Assembly (NCBI GenBank): GCA_965230225.1
Contig: CBDDKM010000005.1
Span: forward strand, 124,001 to 188,000
Direction: 5' to 3'
Length of the DNA: 64,000 bases
Origin: CALSMU01 sp965230225
GTDB lineage: Bacteria > Bacteroidota > Bacteroidia > Flavobacteriales_D > Parvicellaceae
Part shown: piece after piece, positions 57,915 through 64,000 of the stretch
Layout of the letters: every line of letters starts with the position of its first letter
Numbering within the stretch: position 1 is the stretch's first letter
The notes under the pieces: generated by a model
Told to the model about the DNA's origin: nothing
Databases searched by the model: none
The model's input: the letters and a program-made list of their open reading frames with translations, nothing else
Made by a program: the position numbers and the translations under genes

Positions 57915-58367
57915 ATGCTTAACGTTTATTCTGACGAGTATTTTATGAAACAGGCCCTGATGGAAGCGCAAAAAGCGTTTGACATGGACGAGGTGCCGGT
58001 TGGGGCAGTTATTGTGAGTAAGAACAGAATAATAGCCCGTGCCCATAATTTAACAGAAAGGTTAACGGATTTTACCGCTCATGCCGAAATGCAGGCTTTT
58101 ACAGCAGCTAGTGAGTATTTAGGGAATAAATACCTCAACGAATGTACATTGTACGTTACACTGGAGCCTTGTACTATGTGTGCAGGAGCTTCCTTCTGGA
58201 CCAGAATAGGAAAGATAGTGTATGGAGCGTCGGATGAAAGAAGAGGGTTTGCCAGAATATCAGAAACAGTTTTGCACCCTGCTACTCAAGTTCAGGGAGG
58301 GGTGATGGAAGAGGAAGCATCGGCCTTGATAAAGGCTTTTTTCGCAAAAAAAAGAAAGGAAAAATAA
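57915..58367 (+). CDS. tadA: tRNA adenosine(34) deaminase TadA
   Basis: A 150-residue zinc deaminase that converts A34 to inosine in tRNA-Arg. The fold is marked by EYFMKQALMEAQKAFDMDEV, VPVGAVIVSKNRIIARAHNL, the catalytic HAEMQAF (His, Glu) and PCTMCAGA (two Cys), and the basic C-terminal helix FFAKKRKEK. The family also includes guanine-type nucleoside deaminases, but this motif set best fits TadA. Followed by a bidirectional terminator. Confidence 0.9.
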   Translation: MLNVYSDEYFMKQALMEAQKAFDMDEVPVGAVIVSKNRIIARAHNLTERLTDFTAHAEMQAFTAASEYLGNKYLNECTLYVTLEPCTMCAGASFWTRIGKIVYGASDERRGFARISETVLHPATQVQGGVMEEEASALIKAFFAKKRKEK

Positions 58368-58374
58368 GAGCATA

Positions 58375-58405
58375 AAAAAAGCCTCCCTTTAGAAGGAAGG
58401 CTTTT
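58375..58405. terminator. Bidirectional terminator between tadA and the lipoprotein
   Basis: AAAAGCCTCCCTT / GAAGGAAGGCTTTT hairpin with an A-run before and a T-run inside the arm. It separates convergent genes. Confidence 0.8.
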
Positions 58406-58426
58406 CGAAAATTATAATTACTATTC

Positions 58427-59047
58427 TTAGTTAGCTGTGTAAGTGTAAGAATAAGTAGTTGTAGTTGTTGTAGCTCCTGTTCCAGCTGGAGTAGAAGAGT
58501 ACTCACCTTTGAAGATAACTTCTTTACCTTTCAATTGGTCGATCAACATAATTTGACCAGAAGTAAATCCAGTGTTAGTACTTGTAGAAGTTACACCAGC
58601 AGAAGTTTGGCTTTGGCTAGTTGAAGAGAATAAAACACCTTCTTTGTTTTTAGTTTCAGAAGCTTTGTTTTTCCCCATGAACAACCAGTTTCCTGAATCA
58701 GTCATTGTGAAATCAGCACCAGTATCAGTGTCAGTGTAAGTCATAGAGTAAGTTCCATCTTTGTTGATAGTAACCGTTTGAGAGTACATATCAGTTGTAG
58801 ATGTAGAAGTACCGTTAGACTCGTAAGTAGTCGTTGCAGTAGTTCCGTCATAAGAAGTTGTTTGCGTGTAAGCAAATCCAAACTGAGTTCCAGTTTCAAC
58901 TTCCTCAGCAGCAGTCAAAGTCCATTCTCCTACCAATCTAGCTTTTCTAGATTTTAATGATAAAAATGGGTCATTCTCTCCTTTCTTACAAGAGGTAATA
59001 CCAGCTCCTAACGTAAGTGCAAGAGCGAAGATTAATGTCTTTTTCAT
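58427..59047 (-). CDS. Lipocalin-like lipoprotein
   Basis: About 206 residues from the ATG at 59047, which begins a lipoprotein signal (MKKTLIFALALTLGAGITSC); the frame is open to 59116 but the longer version hides it. After KKGENDPFLSLKSRKARLVG comes GEWTL, a typical start of lipocalin-like domains in Bacteroidota, then Thr/Ser-rich strands (SYDGTTATTTYESNG; INKDGTYSMTYTDTDTGADF). The ligand is unknown. A -7 box lies at 59073-59080. Confidence 0.8.
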   Translation of the reverse strand: MKKTLIFALALTLGAGITSCKKGENDPFLSLKSRKARLVGEWTLTAAEEVETGTQFGFAYTQTTSYDGTTATTTYESNGTSTSTTDMYSQTVTINKDGTYSMTYTDTDTGADFTMTDSGNWLFMGKNKASETKNKEGVLFSSTSQSQTSAGVTSTSTNTGFTSGQIMLIDQLKGKEVIFKGEYSSTPAGTGATTTTTTYSYTYTAN

Positions 59048-59072
59048 GTTTAATTTTTTAAAATTTGACGCC

Positions 59073-59080
59073 CAAATGTA
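59073..59080 (-). promoter_or_regulatory. Candidate -7 box (TACATTTG) for the lipocalin-like gene
   Basis: Minus strand TACATTTG, exact TAnnTTTG, 25 bp before the ATG at 59047. A TTTG at 59095-59098 is a little too close for a standard -33 element. Confidence 0.4.
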
Positions 59081-59251
59081 TGAAAAAGTAAGATCAAACA
59101 CTAACATCTTACCCATGAAGACACTATTTTATTCTGTGAATTGCAATATTCACGTTATAAACGGTAAGTATATCTAAACTAAAATTCGTTATTAAGAATC
59201 TTTCTATATAAATTTAATGAGTAACTTCGTAAATAAATTAAAACGTAAATT

Positions 59252-59665
59252 ATGTATCCACCAGAATTGGTCGCTCCTATGAAGCAGGAATTAACTTCAT
59301 CAGGATATAAAGAGTTGCTAAATGCAGCCGAGGTAGATGAGATGATGAATGTCAACGAGGGATCTACATTTGTAGTAATTAATTCTGTGTGTGGTTGTGC
59401 TGCAGGTAATGCAAGACCGGCTGCAATTAGAGCAACTAAACACGAGAAGACACCAGATAATTTTGTAACAGTATTTGCAGGGGTTGATAAAGAAGCTGTT
59501 TCTCAAATGAGAAACTACTGTCTTCCTTTCCCTCCATCTTCGCCAAGTATGGCTTTGTTTAAAGATGGAAAATTGGTACACTTTATCGAAAGACATCACA
59601 TCGAGGGTGGAACTGCAGAAATGATCGCTGAAAACATTAAAGCGGCATTTGATGAGTTCTGCTAA
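59252..59665 (+). CDS. BrxA/BrxB-family bacilliredoxin
   Basis: A 137-residue thioredoxin-fold protein. MYPPELVAPMKQELTSSGYK and INSVCGCAAGNARPAA, with the CGC active site, are the signature of bacilliredoxins (YphP/YqiW), which remove bacillithiol from proteins. FERHHIEGG-like FIERHHIEGGTAEMI closes the fold. Its presence suggests bacillithiol use by this organism. Followed by a member of the repeated terminator family. Confidence 0.95.
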   Translation: MYPPELVAPMKQELTSSGYKELLNAAEVDEMMNVNEGSTFVVINSVCGCAAGNARPAAIRATKHEKTPDNFVTVFAGVDKEAVSQMRNYCLPFPPSSPSMALFKDGKLVHFIERHHIEGGTAEMIAENIKAAFDEFC

Positions 59666-59683
59666 TCGAAAAGCATTAAAAAG

Positions 59684-59717
59684 AAAAAAGCCATGACAAT
59701 TGTCATGGCTTTTTTTA
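59684..59717. terminator. Bidirectional terminator, copy 2 of the repeated family
   Basis: AAGCCATGACAA/TTGTCATGGCTT perfect stem with A and T runs on either side, between convergent genes (59665 plus, 59735 minus). It shares the arm AAGCCATGAC with 42834 and 61836. Confidence 0.9.
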
Positions 59718-59734
59718 TGTCTTAAATGTTCTTT

Positions 59735-60025
59735 TTATTTCTGAACTACTTTAGGAATCTTAAAGTAGGTAGAGTCTTTTTTAGGAGCATTTTTTAATGC
59801 ATCTTTTTGGGTGATGTCAATTCTTGCGTCATCTTCCCTCAGTACGTTGATATCGTCAGTCATGTGAATCAAAGGTTCTACTCCATCGGTAGGTATTTCT
59901 TCTAACTTACCTATAAAGTCCACCATTTTATTCATGTCTGCTTTAATGGCTTCTTTTTCTTCTCCGTTAAATTCCAGTTTGGCTAAAGAAGCAATTTTAT
60001 CTACTGTTTGATCGTCAATTTGCAT
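59735..60025 (-). CDS. gatC: Asp/Glu-tRNA amidotransferase subunit C
   Basis: About 96 residues from the ATG at 60025. MQIDDQTVDKIASLAKLEFN is the GatC N-terminus, with VDFIGKLEEIPTDGVEPLIH and a C-terminal KIPKVVQ, the conserved end that wraps GatA. GatC stabilises GatA in the GatCAB complex, which makes Gln-tRNA or Asn-tRNA by transamidation. Overlaps the plsC-like stop by 11 bp. Confidence 0.95.
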   Translation of the reverse strand: MQIDDQTVDKIASLAKLEFNGEEKEAIKADMNKMVDFIGKLEEIPTDGVEPLIHMTDDINVLREDDARIDITQKDALKNAPKKDSTYFKIPKVVQK

Positions 60026-60764
60026 TTTCCTCAATAGGTTTACGTATGATATCTCTTGTTTGGTCCCGCAAAGGTACCAAATCTTTGTGGTTTAATTCTT
60101 TTGTTGGGATGGGTTTATGAATAACCACTCTGGCAATTCCAGGTTTTCCGGCACCGAATACGTCTTCGTGATCGGAAAAAAGCTTGTAATTATTTACAAA
60201 AGAAATGGGTACTATCGGAGTTTTCGTATCCAGTGCTAGTTTGAAAGCACCATTTTTAAATCGCATAACGTGGTGTTCTACATTAATGATTCCTCCCTCC
60301 GGAAAGATGGCAATGCTTCTACCCTCAGAAATGGCTTTTTCTGCCAGATCAATACACTCTTTAGCTCTTTTTACACTGTTTCGATACACCGGAATATCTA
60401 TTCCTCGTTTAAAGAACATATTGATGATGGGGTATTTTAGTATCTCTGCTTTACCCAAAAAGGCAAAGTCATGAGGAATTACCAAAAACATGATTACAAT
60501 GTCTAGATAAGAGGAATGATTAGCACAAACAATGTAAGGACCTTTATCCGGGAAGTTTTCTAAATCAATCACTTTTACTCTCAACAAGGTTAAGGTACAA
60601 AGAGATTTTGACCAGATTTTTTTTAATGCCAAAGCATTACGGTATTTATGTTTACCTCTTATCATGGTAATCATAAAAGGAAACAGCACGATTCCGATCA
60701 GGAAGTATACTATCCCAAAATACACTTTGTACAAAAATCGAAAAGGCGCAAATACCCGAGTCAT
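60015..60764 (-). CDS. plsC: 1-acyl-glycerol-3-phosphate acyltransferase (PlsC family)
   Basis: About 249 residues from the ATG at 60764. After one or two hydrophobic segments (YFGIVYFLIGIVLFPFMITM) the acyltransferase motifs are ANHSSYLDIVIM (Hx4D) and IFPEGGIINVE (FPEG), with VYRNSVKRAKECID between. It transfers an acyl group to lysophosphatidate, the second step of phospholipid synthesis. It leads a two-gene unit with gatC and is divergent from trpS. Confidence 0.9.
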   Translation of the reverse strand: MTRVFAPFRFLYKVYFGIVYFLIGIVLFPFMITMIRGKHKYRNALALKKIWSKSLCTLTLLRVKVIDLENFPDKGPYIVCANHSSYLDIVIMFLVIPHDFAFLGKAEILKYPIINMFFKRGIDIPVYRNSVKRAKECIDLAEKAISEGRSIAIFPEGGIINVEHHVMRFKNGAFKLALDTKTPIVPISFVNNYKLFSDHEDVFGAGKPGIARVVIHKPIPTKELNHKDLVPLRDQTRDIIRKPIEENAN

Positions 60765-60770
60765 AAGGAG

Positions 60771-60778
60771 CAAATGTA
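60771..60778 (-). promoter_or_regulatory. Candidate -7 box (TACATTTG) for plsC-gatC
   Basis: Minus strand TACATTTG, exact TAnnTTTG, 6 bp before the ATG at 60764, so the message would be leaderless or nearly so. Confidence 0.4.
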
Positions 60779-60810
60779 GTTGTAAAAATTATACAAAAGG
60801 TGCATTACAG

Positions 60811-60841
60811 TTTGCAAAACAGGTAACACCTGCTACTTTTG
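60811..60841 (+). promoter_or_regulatory. trpS promoter, TTTG-N19-TACTTTTG
   Basis: TTTG (60811-60814), 19 bp, TACTTTTG (60834-60841), then 18 bp to the ATG at 60860. A full match to the Bacteroidota housekeeping promoter. Confidence 0.7.
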
Positions 60842-60859
60842 TGGCAAATAAATTTACAA

Positions 60860-61831
60860 ATGGCCAGAATTTTAACAGGAGTACAGAGTACAGGAACCCC
60901 ACACATGGGGAACTTGTTGGGGGCAATATTACCAGCTATTGAAATGGCAAATAACCCCGAAAATGAGTCTTTTTTGTTCATTGCGGACCTTCATTCTTTA
61001 ACCCAAATTAAAGATGGAGCAGTGATGAGGAACAATACTTATTCTGTTGCTGCTACCTGGCTAGCTTGTGGGTTGGACCCGGACAAAATGGTGTTTTATC
61101 GTCAATCGGATGTTCCGGAATGTACAGAGTTGACCTGGTACCTAAGTTGCTATTTCCCTTATTCCAGATTGAAATTAGCACACTCTTTTAAAGATAAAGC
61201 TGAGCGTTTGGAAGATGTAAATGGAGGGTTATTTACTTACCCTATGCTAATGGCGGCGGATATCTTATTGTACGATGCTGAGTTTGTTCCGGTAGGAAAA
61301 GATCAGGAACAGCACCTGGAGTTTACAAGAGATGTGGCTGGAAGGTTTAACCACGAAATGGGAGAGGCATTTGTGATTCCGGAAGCTAAGTTTCAGGAAG
61401 AAACTAAGTTGATTCCAGGTACGGATGGAGAAAAAATGAGTAAGTCGAGAGATAACTACATCAATATTTTCTTATCTAAAAATGAGCTGAAAAAGATCAT
61501 CAATAAGAAGATCGTTACCGACGATACTCCATTGGAAGATCCTAAAGACCCTGATACTTCTAATGTATATCAGTTATACAAATTGTTAGCTACAGAAGAA
61601 CAAGCCAAAGAAATGGCAGATAAATTAAGAGCCGGAGGATATGGTTGGGGACATGCCAAGAAAGATTTATTAAATCTAATTCTGGAGCGTTTTGAGCAGG
61701 AGCGTGAGAAGTATAATTATTATATGGAGAATACCGATGAGTTAGATAAAATCTTACTTAAAGGAGCAGAAAAAGCCAGATTGGTGGCGCGAGAAACGCT
61801 CAAGCGAGTAAGAGAAAAATGCGGATATTAA
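60860..61831 (+). CDS. trpS: Tryptophanyl-tRNA synthetase
   Basis: About 323 residues from the ATG at 60860; the frame extends to a TTG inside the promoter, which is unlikely to be used. ARILTGVQSTGTPHMGNLLG carries the HIGH-type motif (PHMGN) and GEKMSKSRDNYI the KMSKS motif of class I synthetases. It charges tRNA-Trp. Its promoter is among the clearest in the window and a repeated-family terminator follows the stop by 5 bp. Confidence 0.97.
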   Translation: MARILTGVQSTGTPHMGNLLGAILPAIEMANNPENESFLFIADLHSLTQIKDGAVMRNNTYSVAATWLACGLDPDKMVFYRQSDVPECTELTWYLSCYFPYSRLKLAHSFKDKAERLEDVNGGLFTYPMLMAADILLYDAEFVPVGKDQEQHLEFTRDVAGRFNHEMGEAFVIPEAKFQEETKLIPGTDGEKMSKSRDNYINIFLSKNELKKIINKKIVTDDTPLEDPKDPDTSNVYQLYKLLATEEQAKEMADKLRAGGYGWGHAKKDLLNLILERFEQEREKYNYYMENTDELDKILLKGAEKARLVARETLKRVREKCGY

Positions 61832-61835
61832 AAAC

Positions 61836-61867
61836 AAAAAGCCATGACGATCGTCATGGCTTTTTTC
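61836..61867. terminator. Bidirectional terminator, copy 3 of the repeated family
   Basis: AAGCCATGACGA/TCGTCATGGCTT perfect stem with A and T runs on either side, between trpS and the convergent gene at 61896. Same arm AAGCCATGAC as 42834 and 59684. Confidence 0.9.
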
Positions 61868-61895
61868 TTATATGATTGCCATCCCCAAAAGCAAT

Positions 61896-62465
61896 TTATA
61901 GTAGTTCGATTTTCTCTATTTCTAATCCTTCCGAATCGTTAAATACGGTTACAAAGTATACTCCCTCTTTTAATTCAGAAACATCCATTGAGTCAGAATC
62001 TTGTAGGTTTTTTACTTTAATCATTTTGCCTGTAGCATCTTTTATCCCCATGGTTAACCCTTCGTACTCCTTAGCATGAATACGAATGGTCTTGTCATAA
62101 AGTTTAACCTGAATCTCTTTTTTTACTTTTAAGGCAATAGCTCCTAATATGGTTGGTTCACCTTCTGTGTCCACTTGAATAAGTCTGTAGTAATGAGTTT
62201 CCTTTAATTGTGCGTACTCGTTAAAGTTGTAGTGGTGAACGTTATCTCCTTTATTGGTTCCAACAATTCTGATAACTTCATCCCACTTAACCCCATCGGT
62301 TGATTTTTGAATAAGGAAGTACTGATTGTTTTCTTCAGATAAAGTGGTCCAGGAAAGAGCAACGTGGTTTTTATTTTGAGTGGCTGTAAATCCTCCTAAT
62401 TCTACAGAAGCAGTAGCAAAATTAGCAGTGAAGATAAATGCAATATAGAAGATCAAGTTTTTCAT
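61896..62465 (-). CDS. Secreted protein with fibronectin-like domain and T9SS-like tail
   Basis: About 189 residues from the ATG at 62465, which starts a signal peptide (MKNLIFYIAFIFTANFATAS); the frame extends to 62549 without one. Residues ~20-105 resemble the fibronectin-like repeat seen before T9SS tails (NNQYFLIQKSTDGVKWDEVI, THYYRLIQVDTEG). The end (MDVSELKEGVYFVTVFND) resembles a short type A T9SS sorting domain. It may be a minimal surface cargo protein. Function unknown. Confidence 0.7.
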   Translation of the reverse strand: MKNLIFYIAFIFTANFATASVELGGFTATQNKNHVALSWTTLSEENNQYFLIQKSTDGVKWDEVIRIVGTNKGDNVHHYNFNEYAQLKETHYYRLIQVDTEGEPTILGAIALKVKKEIQVKLYDKTIRIHAKEYEGLTMGIKDATGKMIKVKNLQDSDSMDVSELKEGVYFVTVFNDSEGLEIEKIELL

Positions 62466-62531
62466 TTTAGTTCTGTTTTGCTTTACTATACCACAAAACT
62501 GTGCCTTAACCTTCCTAAAGCGATTTAGTAA

Positions 62532-62578
62532 AATCAAAAAACCTTCCAAAACCCAATAATATCAGTAGTTTTGGAAGG
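62532..62578. terminator. Hairpin terminator after the 62674 gene
   Basis: CCTTCCAAAAC (62542-62552), 15-nt loop, GTTTTGGAAGG (62568-62578), an 11-bp perfect stem. On the minus strand a T run follows, fitting termination of the gene at 62674. A T-rich stretch also follows on the plus strand. Confidence 0.75.
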
Positions 62579-62673
62579 GTTAAGTTTTTTTAGGTGCTTG
62601 TGCCAAAAAACTGGCTGATGTCCCGCTGGGGGAAAATTCAGATTTTTATTCCCATAATGGGAAAGAGGGTTAG

Positions 62674-64000
62674 TTAATTTGGTGCCCAGGGATTAATCAT
62701 TGGGTCATAGCTTTCTTCCATAGCTTCTTCCGCACCCACGAATGACAAATAGTTACAGGGAAAGATGACCTTTTCAATTTCCATTCTAAATGCTTGCATG
62801 TTCTCAAATTGTATTTTCTCTTGGTTAAGATGATACATGTCTATCTGGTATTCCACTTCATTATTAATGGATTCCGTAATGCCTTTCTTTCCAAATCCTC
62901 TTAGTTCCTTTTTTAGTTCTTCCTGAGAGGAGGCTTTTAAACTAAGCTCATAAGCTTTTGGAGAAACCTGTTCTACCTTCGAAGTATAAATGCGATCTTC
63001 TTTGTATCCTACCACCATCAGGTTGTAGCTGATCAGCTCGTTGAGGGTGTTTTTAAATGCATCTCCTTTTTTCATGATGCGCTGGAAACTGTTAAGTTGA
63101 TCAGGAAGTAGGTAAACCATTACACGATCGTATTCCGATTCATTCATCACCTTAACAGTAATCTCTTTATACTCAATTTTTGCTGTTCTTCCCTTCTGAT
63201 CTTTAAAGTCCAGTGTTGTTCTTTTGGAAACAGATTCAGCTACTGCCCGGTCAATGTTTTTCCATCCCATGGAAGTAACTCGTGCAGTGTTTCTGGTAGC
63301 AGAAGGTCTTACAGTTGGTTTCTTAATGCCCAATTGTCTGCAAGCTTCTTCCAAATTGAGGTTGTATTCATCAATGTAGTTTTGGTTTTTTCGCTCAACT
63401 TCTTGTTGTGCTTTATCTGCCCTGGCATCATTAATTTCTTCAACTGTAGCCGAGTATTCGTTAGCTAATTTTTGCTGAGTAGCTTGAGCAGCCTGTGCAA
63501 AAGCTATAGATTGTTTTTTATAATGAGCAGCTAATAAAATGGCTACTTTATCTCCATTTTCTACTCTTCCTTTGTTTTGTCTGGCAAAATTGAGAAAGAT
63601 ATCGCAGGTACTTATGGATTCAGCTGCAATAGCAATAGCAGAATCTACGGCAGTAGTGTCGTAATCACCTCCTTGAAATTCGGAATGGTTAACTTCAGAA
63701 GGAATGTCATCTACAGAATATAATTTTTGCTGTTGCATGTGCATCGCCTCCAATTCCACTCCGCACAGCAGTTCTACTACCATAGAATCAATGGTGGCCA
63801 TTCTTTTGTCCAGGTTGTTTACGTACAGGTCCAGAATTCGATCGTCACAAGTTTGGAAAATGTACTTTAAGCGTTCTTCAAATTCTTTGGTGGCCAGTAA
63901 CGAATTTTGATATTTCTCACTCCAGATGGTTTGGATTTTAGAAGGGTTGATTTGATAGTTTACCCAGTTAGTAGAGTCTACCATTTCATCTGCAAGGGGA
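62674..64000 (-). CDS. Unknown protein, N-terminus cut by window edge
   Basis: The frame is open to the right edge: an ATG at 63984 exists, but codons before it have no stop, so the true start may lie outside. At least 436 residues. The central part is helical and charged (~150-225; LANEYSATVEEINDARADKA), possibly coiled coil, and a C-terminal part (~260-420) holds EITVKVMNESEYDRVMVYLL and repeated beta-alpha units. No family recognised, and no signal peptide is visible in the part seen. It ends in a strong hairpin terminator. Confidence 0.7.
   Translation of the reverse strand, partial: PLADEMVDSTNWVNYQINPSKIQTIWSEKYQNSLLATKEFEERLKYIFQTCDDRILDLYVNNLDKRMATIDSMVVELLCGVELEAMHMQQQKLYSVDDIPSEVNHSEFQGGDYDTTAVDSAIAIAAESISTCDIFLNFARQNKGRVENGDKVAILLAAHYKKQSIAFAQAAQATQQKLANEYSATVEEINDARADKAQQEVERKNQNYIDEYNLNLEEACRQLGIKKPTVRPSATRNTARVTSMGWKNIDRAVAESVSKRTTLDFKDQKGRTAKIEYKEITVKVMNESEYDRVMVYLLPDQLNSFQRIMKKGDAFKNTLNELISYNLMVVGYKEDRIYTSKVEQVSPKAYELSLKASSQEELKKELRGFGKKGITESINNEVEYQIDMYHLNQEKIQFENMQAFRMEIEKVIFPCNYLSFVGAEEAMEESYDPMINPWAPN

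Overview
The window is one stretch of a Bacteroidota chromosome, most likely of the order Flavobacteriales. The evidence is: low G+C; type IX secretion (T9SS) cargo tails on secreted proteins; a SprE/PorW-type lipoprotein beside bactofilin, AtpZ-like and DUF6168-like genes; a beta-propeller/Y_Y_Y hybrid sensor kinase; a TPR-membrane-HTH regulator; and many promoters of the Bacteroidota type (TTG, about 19 bp, TAnnTTTG). No rRNA, tRNA, CRISPR array or prophage structural gene was recognised.

Layout. 1-8746: a cut-off SnoaL-like lipoprotein, an AraC regulator, a response regulator/sensor kinase operon, and a divergent pair of secreted proteins of unknown role. 8841-19277: a defence island. It carries a large serine recombinase with a small overlapping ORF, a lipoprotein, a SIR2-APAZ-PIWI fusion (single-chain short prokaryotic Argonaute of SPARSA type) translationally coupled to an XRE regulator, and a divergent two-gene operon. 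That operon encodes a PD-(D/E)XK-like/P-loop NTPase protein and a second protein with a C-terminal PD-(D/E)XK-like nuclease motif. A 15-bp sequence is shared exactly by the recombinase upstream region and the XRE/NTPase divergent promoter, which suggests common control. A long three-segment inverted repeat of unknown role lies between the Argonaute and the lipoprotein.

19278-43714: terminators and diverged dispersed repeats, then rsgA, several secreted or regulatory genes, a frameshifted terpenoid-cyclase-like gene, two T9SS cargo proteins, alkaline phosphatase, a DUF5723-like protein, dCMP deaminase, a C-terminal processing protease, a RidA-family protein and a universal stress protein. 43838-51431: the sprE-bactofilin-AtpZ cluster, here not followed by ATP synthase genes, then an M23 peptidase and nadA-nadB. 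51738-56531: a conserved block of DUF177, rpmF, plsX, fabH, accB and accC, which couples ribosome and fatty-acid synthesis genes. 56631-64000: transporter, TM2 protein, tadA, lipocalin-like lipoprotein, bacilliredoxin, plsC and gatC, trpS, and two secreted or unknown proteins.

How the parts work together. The island is the likely novel part. SIR2-APAZ-Argonaute proteins act by guide-directed invader sensing followed by NAD+ depletion, and the two-gene NTPase/nuclease operon opposite it looks like a second defence module under the same regulatory region. The rest is mostly core metabolism (lipid initiation, NAD synthesis, translation) and T9SS-linked surface biology. Convergent gene pairs here are regularly separated by strong bidirectional hairpin terminators, three of which share one sequence.
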